Assembly: GCF_037622515.1 (NCBI RefSeq)
Contig: NZ_JBBJCN010000002.1
Location: 62,001-126,000, forward strand
Direction: 5' to 3'
From: Paradesertivirga superstes
GTDB lineage: Bacteria > Bacteroidota > Bacteroidia > Sphingobacteriales > Sphingobacteriaceae
Length of the DNA: 64,000 bases
Shown: in pieces, positions 18,575 to 27,061 of the stretch
Position numbering within the stretch: position 1 is the stretch's first letter
How the letters are laid out: each line of letters begins with the position of its first letter
The notes under the pieces: generated by a model
What the model was told of the DNA's origin: nothing
The model's database searches: none
The model's input: the letters and a program-made list of their open reading frames with translations, nothing else
Position numbers and translations under genes: made by a program

Positions 18575-20737
18575 CTAAGCTGTTGGTGTAGAACCTTCAG
18601 GTTTTTTTTCTTCCGGCTTTGGTGGCCGCGGAATAAGTGCTTTTCTTGATAATTTAAGTTTACCTTGTTTATCAACTTCAAGCAATTTTACCTTTACTTC
18701 ATCGCCTACATTGAAAATTCCATCCATTGATTCGTAACGCTTCCAATCAATTTCAGAAATGTGAAGCAAGCCGTCTTTACCAGGCATGATTTCAACAAAT
18801 GCTCCAAAAGGCATAATTGATTTCACTTTTCCTTCGTAGATCTCTCCAACTTCTGGTTTAGCAACTATATTTTTAATGCGCTTAACAGCTGCATCGATTG
18901 CATCTTTTCCCGGAGCGAAAATACTGATAACACCTTGATTGTCTTTTTCTTCAATGGTAATGGTAGCACCAGTTTCACGCTGCATTTCCTGGATAACTTT
19001 TCCACCTGGCCCTATTACCGCACCAATGAACTCTTTATCTATTCTCAGCATCTCTAAACGAGGAGCATGAGGTTTCAATTCTGCGCGAGGCTCAGAAATA
19101 GTTTTCTTCATTTCATTTAAAATATGAAGACGACCTTCTTTAGCCTGATGCAGGGCATCTCTTAACACCTCCCACTTTAAACCATTAATTTTAAGGTCCA
19201 TCTGACAGGCAACAATACCTTTTTCAGTACCTGTAACCTTAAAGTCCATGTCTCCTAAATGATCTTCATCACCTAAAATATCAGATAATACAGCGTATTT
19301 TCCTGTTTTCTCATCAGTGATTAACCCCATTGCAATCCCAGAAACCGGAGCTTTCAATTTAACTCCTGCATCCATTAATGCTAATGTACCGGCACAAACT
19401 GTTGCCATAGACGAAGAACCGTTAGATTCTAAGATATCAGACACAATACGAACGGTGTAAGGATTCTGATCGTCACCAGGCATTACTTTTTTCAAAGAAC
19501 GTTGAGCCAGGTTACCATGTCCAATTTCACGTCGGCCTGCTCCCCTGTTCGGGCGAACCTCGCCAGTTGAGAATCCCGGGAAATTGTAATGCAAAATGAA
19601 TTTTTGGTATCCGTTAAAGAATGCACCATCAATCATTTGCTCATCAAGTTTAGTACCGAGGGTAACAGTGGTTAATGCCTGAGTTTCACCACGTGTGAAT
19701 ACTGCTGAACCGTGAGCTGCAGGTAAGTAACCGATTTCACTCCAGATTGGTCTTACGGTACGCACATCGCGTCCATCTAAACGAATTCCTTCATCTAAGA
19801 TGAGGTTACGAATGGCATCGTATTGAACATCATGAAAATACTTTTTCACAAGGCCTTTAGTGATATCATCAATATCTTCACCTAAAGAAACGATAAAGGT
19901 ATCCTGAATAAGTTTAAAGCTGTTAGAACGATCGTGTTTTGATGATCCTGATTTAGCTATATCGTAAACCTGCTGATAAGTTGCGGCAAAAACCTGCTCT
20001 CTTAACGCAGGGTTACTGTGTTCGTGAGAATAAACCCGTTTAACTGTTTTACCAGCTTCGGCCATTAATTCTTTTTGAACCTGAACCTGAATCTTGATAG
20101 CCTGATGTGCAAACTCAATTGCTTCAATCATTTCCTCTTCATCAATCTCGCTGCACTCACCTTCTACCATGCCGATATCATTTTCAGAACCGGCAACGAT
20201 AAATTCTAAAGTAGCACGCTCTAAATCACTCAGATAAGGATTAATAACTAATTTACCGTCAATTTTAGCTACACGTACCTCAGAAATAGGACCGTTAAAA
20301 GGGATGTCAGAAACAGCTAGAGCCGCAGAAGCAGCTAAACCAGCCAATGCGTCAGGCATTATATTTTTATCGGCAGAAATTAGTGAAATCATCACTTGTG
20401 TATCTGCGTGATAATCTTCCGGAAACATGGGACGCAGTGCACGATCCACTAAACGGGAAATTAATACTTCATAATCGGATAAGCGTGCTTCGCGGCGAAG
20501 AAATCCACCGGGGATACGTCCCGCTGCTGCATATTTTTCCTGGTAATCTACTGATAAAGGAAGAAAATCTACTCCTTCTTTTGCCTCTTTAGACGACACG
20601 ACAGTAGCTAATAACATGGTATCACCCATTTTTACTACTACAGAACCATCAGCTTGTTTGGCAAGCTTACCGGTTTCAATTTCGATTATACGGCCATCGC
20701 CCAAATCGAAAGACTTTTTGATTAAGTTATAACTCAT
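18575..20737 (-). CDS. pnp: Polyribonucleotide nucleotidyltransferase (PNPase)
   Basis: PNPase degrades RNA phosphorolytically from the 3' end and is part of RNA turnover. The 720 residues show two RNase PH domains (roughly 10-220 and 310-540) joined by an all-helical segment, then a KH domain (about 555-615, FIGAVIGPGGKVIQEMQ) and an S1 domain (about 622-690, GEIYEGKVKSIMPFGAFVEI). Catalytic-core signatures include FFNGYQKFILHYNFPGFSTGE and GDEDHLGDMDFKVTG. A Pro/Lys-rich short tail follows. It lies downstream of rpsO, as in many bacteria, though a terminator separates the two genes. Confidence 0.98.
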   Translation of the reverse strand: MSYNLIKKSFDLGDGRIIEIETGKLAKQADGSVVVKMGDTMLLATVVSSKEAKEGVDFLPLSVDYQEKYAAAGRIPGGFLRREARLSDYEVLISRLVDRALRPMFPEDYHADTQVMISLISADKNIMPDALAGLAASAALAVSDIPFNGPISEVRVAKIDGKLVINPYLSDLERATLEFIVAGSENDIGMVEGECSEIDEEEMIEAIEFAHQAIKIQVQVQKELMAEAGKTVKRVYSHEHSNPALREQVFAATYQQVYDIAKSGSSKHDRSNSFKLIQDTFIVSLGEDIDDITKGLVKKYFHDVQYDAIRNLILDEGIRLDGRDVRTVRPIWSEIGYLPAAHGSAVFTRGETQALTTVTLGTKLDEQMIDGAFFNGYQKFILHYNFPGFSTGEVRPNRGAGRREIGHGNLAQRSLKKVMPGDDQNPYTVRIVSDILESNGSSSMATVCAGTLALMDAGVKLKAPVSGIAMGLITDEKTGKYAVLSDILGDEDHLGDMDFKVTGTEKGIVACQMDLKINGLKWEVLRDALHQAKEGRLHILNEMKKTISEPRAELKPHAPRLEMLRIDKEFIGAVIGPGGKVIQEMQRETGATITIEEKDNQGVISIFAPGKDAIDAAVKRIKNIVAKPEVGEIYEGKVKSIMPFGAFVEIMPGKDGLLHISEIDWKRYESMDGIFNVGDEVKVKLLEVDKQGKLKLSRKALIPRPPKPEEKKPEGSTPTA

Positions 20738-20815
20738 TTTCTTTCATTAAATAATGCGCTTTTCCTCTTTAAGAACGCATCTGGATATTATTAAAAATAT
20801 TTATTGACGAAGTTA

Positions 20816-20845
20816 AAAAAAAAGCCACCCTTATAGGATGGCTTT
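20816..20845 (-). terminator. Terminator of rpsO
   Basis: On the minus strand AAAGCCA (20845-20839) pairs with TGGCTTT (20827-20821); inner GG/CC pairs extend the stem past one mismatch. A U run (plus-strand A run 20816-20823) follows. It lies 21 bases after the rpsO stop and would reduce read-through into pnp. Confidence 0.8.
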
Positions 20846-20866
20846 AAACTTTTTTTTTTAAAAGAA

Positions 20867-21145
20867 TTATTTAATAATATCTCTTAACTCTAAAGCTTTG
20901 ATAATAGCACGATATCTGTTGATATCTTTCTTGTACAAATAAGCTAGTAAAGCACGACGCTTACCTACTAATTTCTGAAGAGCTAATTGAGTAGAAAAAT
21001 CTTTTTTGTTTTTCTTTAAATGCCCGGTTAAATGAGCGATACGTGAGGTAAATAAAGCTACCTGACCTTCGGCAGAACCTGTATCAGTTGCGCCTTTACC
21101 ATGTTTGGCAAAAATTTCTGCCTTGTACTCTGTACTTAAATACAT
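20867..21145 (-). CDS. rpsO: 30S ribosomal protein S15
   Basis: This 92-residue primary rRNA-binding protein sits in the central domain of 16S rRNA. The usual S15 blocks are clear: TGSAEGQVALFTSRIAHLTGHL (near 22-43, of which GSAEGQVA is diagnostic), KKNKKDFSTQLALQKLVGKR and RRALLAYLYKKDINRYRAII. The N-terminus starts at the ATG at 21145. The gene has a well-formed promoter 47 bases upstream and a terminator behind it, and precedes pnp in the same orientation. Confidence 0.98.
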   Translation of the reverse strand: MYLSTEYKAEIFAKHGKGATDTGSAEGQVALFTSRIAHLTGHLKKNKKDFSTQLALQKLVGKRRALLAYLYKKDINRYRAIIKALELRDIIK

Positions 21146-21191
21146 TACCTGAATAATATTAAAGCGGTTAAACTATTTTGTTATTTGGCTG

Positions 21192-21222
21192 CAAAGGTAA
21201 GTGATTGGGTTTGATTTAACAA
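21192..21222 (-). promoter_or_regulatory. Bacteroidota-type promoter of rpsO
   Basis: On the minus strand a TTG (21222-21220) is separated by 20 bases from TACCTTTG (21199-21192), a perfect match to the TAnnTTTG box with correct spacing. Transcription would begin near 21187, about 42 bases before the rpsO ATG. Confidence 0.65.
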
Positions 21223-21322
21223 GTCAACAACAGAGATAATCATCCCGTGTAACATTTATATATTCAATTTTTACCGGATAGCAAATTTATTAACTTGCAT
21301 AAATATCCAATTATATATTTCT

Positions 21323-22399
21323 ATGAACTTTAAAGTACTGTGTGCGGGCGCCTTATTGGTTTTGGTGTATCTGCCCTCTTTCGCTCAGGAAGACCGGGGG
21401 TACAAAGTTTACCAGTTTCCTTCTAATATGATTCCAAGGATTGATGGAAAGACAGACGATTGGGATAGTTTTCCTAAAGAATATATCGTAGGGACCGATC
21501 AGCTGTGGGATGATTCGGGACGTTATCCTAAAACAGATCCTTCAAATCTGGATGTAAAGGTCCGGGTTGCCTGGGTTAAAGGTTTGAATCGCTTGTATTT
21601 TCTATATGAAGCTTACGACAATTACTGGGATTTCACTCTCGCGGGTTTACATAATGATATTTTTGAAATTGTAATAGATGGAGACCTTTCGGGAGGCCCT
21701 TTAATTGATGAGCAGCATCCTAATCAAAGTTTAGATCGTTGGGAAACCTATTTTGCGTATCATGGAGTCCATGCCCAGAACTATCATATTTTCACTCCTG
21801 CTGCAGGTAAAGACTGGGCTCTTGCCTGGGGATCTCAACCATGGATCAAAAACCTTCCCTATTCGAATATTGAATATTCATACAATTTTAAACCTGGCGA
21901 ACCCGGAAAACTTACTGCCGAATTTTGGATAACCCCCTTTGATTACGCTGGTGCCGAAGGTCCGTCCCGTGCTGTTGAGTCGGTTTTATATGACCTAAAG
22001 AAGATCGGCTTAACCTGGGCGGTAATTGATTACGACGACGTGAATAACGAGAAAATTAAAGGTTTCTGGAATCTGTCAAAAAATCATAAAATGTATGGTA
22101 ATTCAAGTTTGGGCACCATATTTACTTTAATGCCACTGCAGAATAAGTATATAAAATCATTTGATGCGCAGTGGTCATTCATCGTTACCGACATGAAAAA
22201 GCGGCAGGTTACCTTTAGGGACGAAAGTGCAGGAAAAATCACGAAGTGGCATTGGGATTTTGGTGATAAAACCTCTTCAACAGAACAAAATCCTGTTCAC
22301 TACTATAAGGAACCCGGGAAATATATAGTAGTACTAAATATCGAAGGTCCTGAAGGTAAATCCCGAATGGCTAAAATATGGGATGTTGCTGTAAAATAA
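21323..22399 (+). CDS. Secreted CBM9-like sugar-binding protein with C-terminal PKD domain
   Basis: The 358-residue protein has a signal peptide (about 1-21, SFAQ). It then has a carbohydrate-binding domain of the CBM9/DOMON-like type (about 30-265), recognisable from IDGKTDDWDSFPKEY at the start and LYFLYEAYDNYWDF in the middle, rich in Trp and Tyr that could stack on sugars. A PKD domain closes it (about 282-355; KWHWDFGDKTSSTEQNPVHYY). No catalytic residues are apparent. It sits 12 bases before the GH35-type gene, so both are probably one operon serving polysaccharide breakdown in the periplasm or at the cell surface. Confidence 0.82.
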   Translation: MNFKVLCAGALLVLVYLPSFAQEDRGYKVYQFPSNMIPRIDGKTDDWDSFPKEYIVGTDQLWDDSGRYPKTDPSNLDVKVRVAWVKGLNRLYFLYEAYDNYWDFTLAGLHNDIFEIVIDGDLSGGPLIDEQHPNQSLDRWETYFAYHGVHAQNYHIFTPAAGKDWALAWGSQPWIKNLPYSNIEYSYNFKPGEPGKLTAEFWITPFDYAGAEGPSRAVESVLYDLKKIGLTWAVIDYDDVNNEKIKGFWNLSKNHKMYGNSSLGTIFTLMPLQNKYIKSFDAQWSFIVTDMKKRQVTFRDESAGKITKWHWDFGDKTSSTEQNPVHYYKEPGKYIVVLNIEGPEGKSRMAKIWDVAVK

Positions 22400-22411
22400 C
22401 ATAGAGTATCC

Positions 22412-24070
22412 ATGAAATTATTTTTTAAAAACTTTACGATTTTCAACTTTATTCTAATCGCTTTCTGTTTGAATGCAAATTCTCAGGAGGCCCCCCACCT
22501 CGAAAAGCGAGGTAAAGCCACGCAACTCATCGTAGATGGGAAACCCTATTTGGTTTTGGGGGGTGAGCTTCATAACTCCAGCTCATCGAACCTGGACTAT
22601 CTAAATCCCTTATGGCAGCCATTAAAACAAATGAACCTGAATACTGCCTTAGTCGCAGTATCCTGGGAGCTGATAGAGCCTCAGGAAGGCAAATTTGATT
22701 TTTCTTTAGTTGATGGAATTTTAAGCGGGGCCCGTGAAAATAATATGCGGGTTATATTGCTTTGGTTTGGAAGCTGGAAAAATGGATTATCGCATTATTC
22801 ACCGGAATGGGTAAAAAAAGATTATAAACGTTTTCCGAGAATAGTGCTTGAAAATGGAAGGTCGACAGAAACTATCAGTGCCTTAGGTGCGGCATCCGCC
22901 AAAGCAGACGCTAAGGCTTTTGCTGCATTAATGCGTCATCTAAAAACGGTTGATAGCAAAAAAAAGACGGTGATTATGGTGCAGGTCGAGAATGAGGTTG
23001 GTGTAATTGGTGGAACAAGAGATCATTCTTCTTTCGCAAATTCTGAATTTGCAAAACCTGTTCCTGAACAATTATTAGAGAGTATCCGAAAAAACAAAAC
23101 CGATCTGCAGCCATCATTAAAAAAACTGTTAGAGGCGGCCGGATCCAAAACCAAAGGCACATGGACTGAAGTATTTGGCAATAATCATTCGGCAGATGAA
23201 GCCTTTATGGCCTGGAATTATGCAAAATATATAAATTCAATAGCTGAAGCTGGTAAAGCCGAATACAATATCCCCATGTTTGTGAATGCATGGATTGTAC
23301 AACCGGAGGATAAGAAGCCAGGCGATTATCCCGGTGGAGGACCACAGGCGCATGTTCATGATATATGGCGCGCCGGTGCGCCGGCAATAGATTTTTTGTC
23401 GCCAGACATTTACCTTCCCGATACAAAGCGTATTACCAAAATGTATCATCATTCGTGGAACCCTTTGTTCATTCCGGAATCTTTTTCTGGCGAAAATGGG
23501 GCTGCCAACGCCTTTTATGTGATTGGATTTCATGATGCAATAGGCTACTCTCCTTTCGGGATCGATAATAAAGTGGATGAACCTTCCAAAACACCGATTG
23601 CAAAGGCTTATAACGTTTTGAGACAGTTAACTCCGGAGATAACAGCTGCACAGGCTGACGGGGCCATTAGCGGATTTTCACTTGATAAGGTGGATTCTGT
23701 TCAAACGGCGAGTCTTGGAGGGTACAAGATTACAGTAACTTTAAGGAAAAACTGGAGCGGAGTTACCCAGGTATCTAAAGGCTATGGATTGGTAATAAAT
23801 ACTGGCCCTGATGCTTTCACTGTTGCTGGAAGTGATATTGATGTGACGTTCGTTCCCCTATCTCCGGGGCCGAAAATGGCAGGGCTTTCATGGGTTAGAG
23901 AGGGTGTTTTTGAAGACGGTAAATGGAAACAGGGTAGATTATTAAACGGTGATAATATTATGATAAGCTATAAGCTTGCGGATGAAGCTCATGCTTACAG
24001 AACAGGTACAGGTGCCAGACTAACTACAGAGCCTGGCATATTGAAGATTAAATTATATAGGTTTGAATAA
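22412..24070 (+). CDS. GH35-type glycoside hydrolase with DUF5597 domain
   Basis: The 552-residue exported enzyme (signal peptide about 1-24, ANSQ) has a TIM barrel resembling GH35 beta-galactosidases. Evidence includes LVLGGELHNSSSS near residue 47, LIEPQEGKFDF, and the acid/base motif QVENEVG (near 193-199). The likely nucleophile is the Glu in LFIPESFSG (near 350). A C-terminal beta domain (about 390-552) matches the DUF5597 type that accompanies this GH35 subgroup. Galactoside hydrolysis is the expected activity, but related members act on other sugars. It pairs with the preceding CBM9/PKD gene. Confidence 0.87.
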   Translation: MKLFFKNFTIFNFILIAFCLNANSQEAPHLEKRGKATQLIVDGKPYLVLGGELHNSSSSNLDYLNPLWQPLKQMNLNTALVAVSWELIEPQEGKFDFSLVDGILSGARENNMRVILLWFGSWKNGLSHYSPEWVKKDYKRFPRIVLENGRSTETISALGAASAKADAKAFAALMRHLKTVDSKKKTVIMVQVENEVGVIGGTRDHSSFANSEFAKPVPEQLLESIRKNKTDLQPSLKKLLEAAGSKTKGTWTEVFGNNHSADEAFMAWNYAKYINSIAEAGKAEYNIPMFVNAWIVQPEDKKPGDYPGGGPQAHVHDIWRAGAPAIDFLSPDIYLPDTKRITKMYHHSWNPLFIPESFSGENGAANAFYVIGFHDAIGYSPFGIDNKVDEPSKTPIAKAYNVLRQLTPEITAAQADGAISGFSLDKVDSVQTASLGGYKITVTLRKNWSGVTQVSKGYGLVINTGPDAFTVAGSDIDVTFVPLSPGPKMAGLSWVREGVFEDGKWKQGRLLNGDNIMISYKLADEAHAYRTGTGARLTTEPGILKIKLYRFE

Positions 24071-24208
24071 GTTATTTAGAAATGCGATAAAACTTTTTTA
24101 GTATAAAACCTTTATTCTAAAATACTCTTTTAAACCATAATTTGGGCTGGTTTGACTCGAATTTAACCCCTTAATGGTGTTAAAAGAAAATGCTTATTAA
24201 ACAACTTT

Positions 24209-24454
24209 ATGAAAACTTTCAAATACCAGCTTGTTAACGACCCCAGACTTTTTGAGGTTTGCCAGGACATTGAGGGAAAAAATGAACTATACTCTATTTT
24301 TGAGGTTCATTTAAGCGGAAGTCATTACGAGTATTTGTACAGAAATAATTCAAGCGGAGAATATACCTCAACTCCCGCATCTCGTTTAAGCTCTAAAGAA
24401 ATCGCCCAATTAGGCGAAAGAGTTGAGATAGAATTACATAAAGAAACATCTTAA
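24209..24454 (+). CDS. Small hypothetical protein
   Basis: This 81-residue, soluble, acidic protein has no motif I recognise. It has a proper ATG, codon usage like its neighbours, and an alternating pattern suggestive of a small alpha/beta fold (ELYSIFEVHLSGSHYEYLY). It is preceded by a 138-base spacer and followed by 104 bases before the cobalamin riboswitch, so it is probably its own transcript. No link to B12 is evident. Confidence 0.6.
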   Translation: MKTFKYQLVNDPRLFEVCQDIEGKNELYSIFEVHLSGSHYEYLYRNNSSGEYTSTPASRLSSKEIAQLGERVEIELHKETS

Positions 24455-24545
24455 CCCTTCGTAAAAGCATTTTATTTTTTTTGAATCCGGCTAACCGAAA
24501 AGCCTGGATAAGATAATAATCAATCGAAAATCACCAAATTTTCAT

Positions 24546-24553
24546 TAGTTTTG
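24546..24553 (+). promoter_or_regulatory. -7 box of the btuFCD promoter
   Basis: TAGTTTTG matches TAnnTTTG exactly and lies 6 bases before the first riboswitch stem, so the transcript would start almost at the aptamer. No good TTG box is visible about 20 bases upstream, so the assignment is moderate. Confidence 0.45.
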
Positions 24554-24558
24554 CGGCG

Positions 24559-24716
24559 AAGGTAGCAGGCCCAAACAGGCCGCTTTAATAGGGAATACCG
24601 GTGTAAATCCGGAACAGTCTCCGCTGCTGTAACCTCAGATACCGCAACTGCATGATGCCACTTTTCGTTATGAATGGGAAGGCTGTCAGTTTAGAGGAAG
24701 TCAGAAGACCTGCCTT
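24559..24716 (+). promoter_or_regulatory. Cobalamin riboswitch
   Basis: The element shows the conserved order of adenosyl/hydroxocobalamin aptamers. A closing stem pairs AAGG...CAGG at the start with GACCTGCCTT at the end. Next come GGGAATACCGGTGTAAATCCGG, whose core GTGTAAATCCGG is diagnostic, then ACAGTCTCCGCTGCTGTAA, GCCACTT and GGGAAGGC, and finally the B12-box-like AGGAAGTCAGAAGACC. A small hairpin CTTTC-GGAA-GAAAG (24734-24747) next to AGGAGG (24751-24756) could be the partner of the kissing loop and would hide the ribosome binding site. It should lower expression of btuFCD when B12 is plentiful. Confidence 0.93.
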
Positions 24717-24758
24717 AAAAAACTTTGCTCATGCTTTCGGAAGAAAGGCCAGGAGGAT

Positions 24759-25979
24759 ATGATAAAAAACAGCCGGAATTCACGCTCAGCCTGCAGGAAA
24801 TTGAATTTCCTGTCGCGCCCCCACTTATTTTATTTCATTGCATTTGTTGCAATTGTCTTGTTAAATTCTGCATGTCAGCAAACCCAATCTTCAAGGCAAT
24901 CCCATTCGAAAATATTCGAACATTCGACCTTTACAAAAACTAAAGTTAAATATGCAAAAGGATTTGACATTCAATACTTTGCCGACTATAAAATCATTTC
25001 TATTGTAAATTACACCGGCACAAAAAAAGATACGTTAAAGTACGTTTTAATCCGGCGGGGAAATCCTGTACCCAAAGGCTTCCAGAAATCGCAGGCAATA
25101 GAAATACCTGTAAAGAAATTAATTGGAATGTCGTCCCTTCAAATCGCCATGGCCGATTTTGCGGAATCCTCTGATATTTTAGTTGGGCTCGGAAGTTTGA
25201 AATATGTTACTTCTCCTAAAGTCAGAGCCAATATAAAATCCGGAAAAGTACGGGAAATCGGAGAAGAGGGGACTATTAATACTGAAGTCATCATTTCTAT
25301 GGATCCCGACCTGGTTATGGCCATGGGTAACCCAAGTGCCAGTTTTAGTCGTTATCAAACATTAATTGATGCCGGAATTCCGGTTTTATTAAATTCCGAA
25401 TGGCTCGAAACCACACCTTTGGGCCGCGCAGAGTGGGTAAAATTATTGGCCGCATTAGTGAATAAAGAGGATCTGGTGAACAGGAAATTTGCCCGGATAG
25501 AAAAAGAATATAATCAGCTTGCAGAACTAGGAAAAAAAACCATTAACAAACCCTCCATAATTGTAGGGATGCCTTACAAAGGGTCCTGGTTCGTACCGGA
25601 TGGAACCAGTTTTATGACAAAATTTTTTAATGACGCAGGTGCATCTTATTCTTGGGCTGATGTTAAAGGCACAGGAAGCATGGCCCTTAGCTTTGAGTCT
25701 GTGGCGCCGATAGCATTAAAAGCAGATTATTGGATTAACTCCGGGATTGCAAACAGCAAGGCTGATATCGCTTCTATTGATGTAAGGTATACCTTTTTCA
25801 AACCTTACAAAAACAACACCATTTACAATTTCAATAAAAAAGTAAATGATTTGGGATCAAATGATTACTGGGAATCAGGTGTAGTAAACCCTCATATAGT
25901 TTTATCTGATCTGATCAAAATTTTACATCCGGAAATTTTACCGAATCATACTCTGGTTTATTACAAACAAATCTTATGA
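24759..25979 (+). CDS. btuF: Cobalamin (or related) ABC transporter substrate-binding lipoprotein
   Basis: The 406-residue protein has a basic N-terminus, a hydrophobic stretch and a lipobox-like NSAC (Cys39), so it is probably a lipoprotein. The remainder is a two-lobe periplasmic binding protein of the FecB/BtuF class, with the recognisable segments DILVGLGSLKYV, EVIISMDPDLVMAM (near 180-193) and GIPVLLNSEWLE. Its location right behind a cobalamin riboswitch makes corrinoid the likely ligand, although siderophore-type paralogues look similar. The ATG at 24759 has a strong AGGAGG only 2 bases upstream, an unusually tight spacing. Its end overlaps the permease start by 4 bases. Confidence 0.88.
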   Translation: MIKNSRNSRSACRKLNFLSRPHLFYFIAFVAIVLLNSACQQTQSSRQSHSKIFEHSTFTKTKVKYAKGFDIQYFADYKIISIVNYTGTKKDTLKYVLIRRGNPVPKGFQKSQAIEIPVKKLIGMSSLQIAMADFAESSDILVGLGSLKYVTSPKVRANIKSGKVREIGEEGTINTEVIISMDPDLVMAMGNPSASFSRYQTLIDAGIPVLLNSEWLETTPLGRAEWVKLLAALVNKEDLVNRKFARIEKEYNQLAELGKKTINKPSIIVGMPYKGSWFVPDGTSFMTKFFNDAGASYSWADVKGTGSMALSFESVAPIALKADYWINSGIANSKADIASIDVRYTFFKPYKNNTIYNFNKKVNDLGSNDYWESGVVNPHIVLSDLIKILHPEILPNHTLVYYKQIL

Positions 25980-27061
25980 TGGCAGAAGAAACCAGGTTGT
26001 ATGATGAATATCTTACAGGAGCAATTAGTCCGGTAAAGAGGATAATAATAGGAATACTTGTGTTGCTTCTTCTGCTCTTCTTTATGCTGGATGTGGCTCT
26101 GGGTTCTATAGCAATACCCATTAAAGAAGTTATTAAAATCTTTTTTTCTTTAGGATCCGACAATGAAGCCTGGGTCTATATTGTTGAAAAGATACGTATT
26201 CCAAAGGCCTTAACCGCAGTATTGGTAGGCTGCGGTTTATCGGTAAGTGGTTTACAGATGCAGACGCTTTTCAGAAACCCGCTAGCCGGCCCCTCTGTGC
26301 TGGGTATTACTGCCGGTGCAAGCTTAGGCGTGGCTTTGATTATGTTATCGGCCGGAAGCGTTACAAGTCTATATACCATTCAGGAACTTGGAATAAATGG
26401 AAGCTGGCTCATCATCATTGCATCATCTGCAGGTGCAGCATTAATTATGATGATTATTGTTGCAATTTCCAATTCATTGAAAGACAATATAATTATGCTG
26501 ATTGTTGGTGTTATGATTGCGAATATAACTCTTTCAATCATCAGCATTTGGCAATATTTCAGTGCTCCTGATCAAATCAAGGAATACCTTTTATGGACCT
26601 TTGGATCATTGGGTGGTGTTACTGAACATCATTTACAGGTGCTGGCCCTGGTTGTAATTTTTGGATTACTTATTTCCTTTGCTTCGTCCAAACTATTGGA
26701 TGCATTATTACTCGGTGAGAATTATGCCAGAAGCATGGGTTTAACGGTTACGCGTGCAAGAATATTAATTATATGCAGTACAAGCATTCTTGCAGGAAGT
26801 ATTACGGCTTTTTGCGGACCGATTGGATTTATCGGAATTGCTGTTCCTCATTTAGCCCGTTCATTATTTAACACCTCCAATCACAGAATTCTAATACCCG
26901 GCTGTTGTCTTATCGGCACAGCATTAATGCTTGTTTGCGATATCATTTCACAAATGCCAGGAAGTCAAACCAGTCTGCCAATAAATGTTATTACGGCTTT
27001 AATTGGCTCCCCCGTAGTAATTTGGGTAATTGTTAGCAGAAATAATCTGAAAGGGTTTTGA
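25976..27061 (+). CDS. btuC: FecCD/BtuC family ABC transporter permease
   Basis: This 361-residue inner-membrane permease has about ten transmembrane segments. Family marks are IRIPKALTAVLVGCGLSVSGLQMQT, of which GCGLSVSGLQMQ is typical, FRNPLAGPSVLGITAGASLG (near 96-115), and FCGPIGFIGIAVPHLARSL (near 283-301), which forms the coupling helix that contacts the ATPase. The ATGATGG start overlaps the btuF stop, giving two possible adjacent Met codons. With btuF and btuD it forms a complete importer, judged to transport cobalamin from the upstream riboswitch. Confidence 0.9.
   Translation: MMAEETRLYDEYLTGAISPVKRIIIGILVLLLLLFFMLDVALGSIAIPIKEVIKIFFSLGSDNEAWVYIVEKIRIPKALTAVLVGCGLSVSGLQMQTLFRNPLAGPSVLGITAGASLGVALIMLSAGSVTSLYTIQELGINGSWLIIIASSAGAALIMMIIVAISNSLKDNIIMLIVGVMIANITLSIISIWQYFSAPDQIKEYLLWTFGSLGGVTEHHLQVLALVVIFGLLISFASSKLLDALLLGENYARSMGLTVTRARILIICSTSILAGSITAFCGPIGFIGIAVPHLARSLFNTSNHRILIPGCCLIGTALMLVCDIISQMPGSQTSLPINVITALIGSPVVIWVIVSRNNLKGF

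Noticed and set aside
24731..24943. Open frame starting at ATG 24731 overlapping btuF
   Set aside because: It lacks family resemblance and lies in another phase over the btuF signal peptide; at most a regulatory upstream frame.
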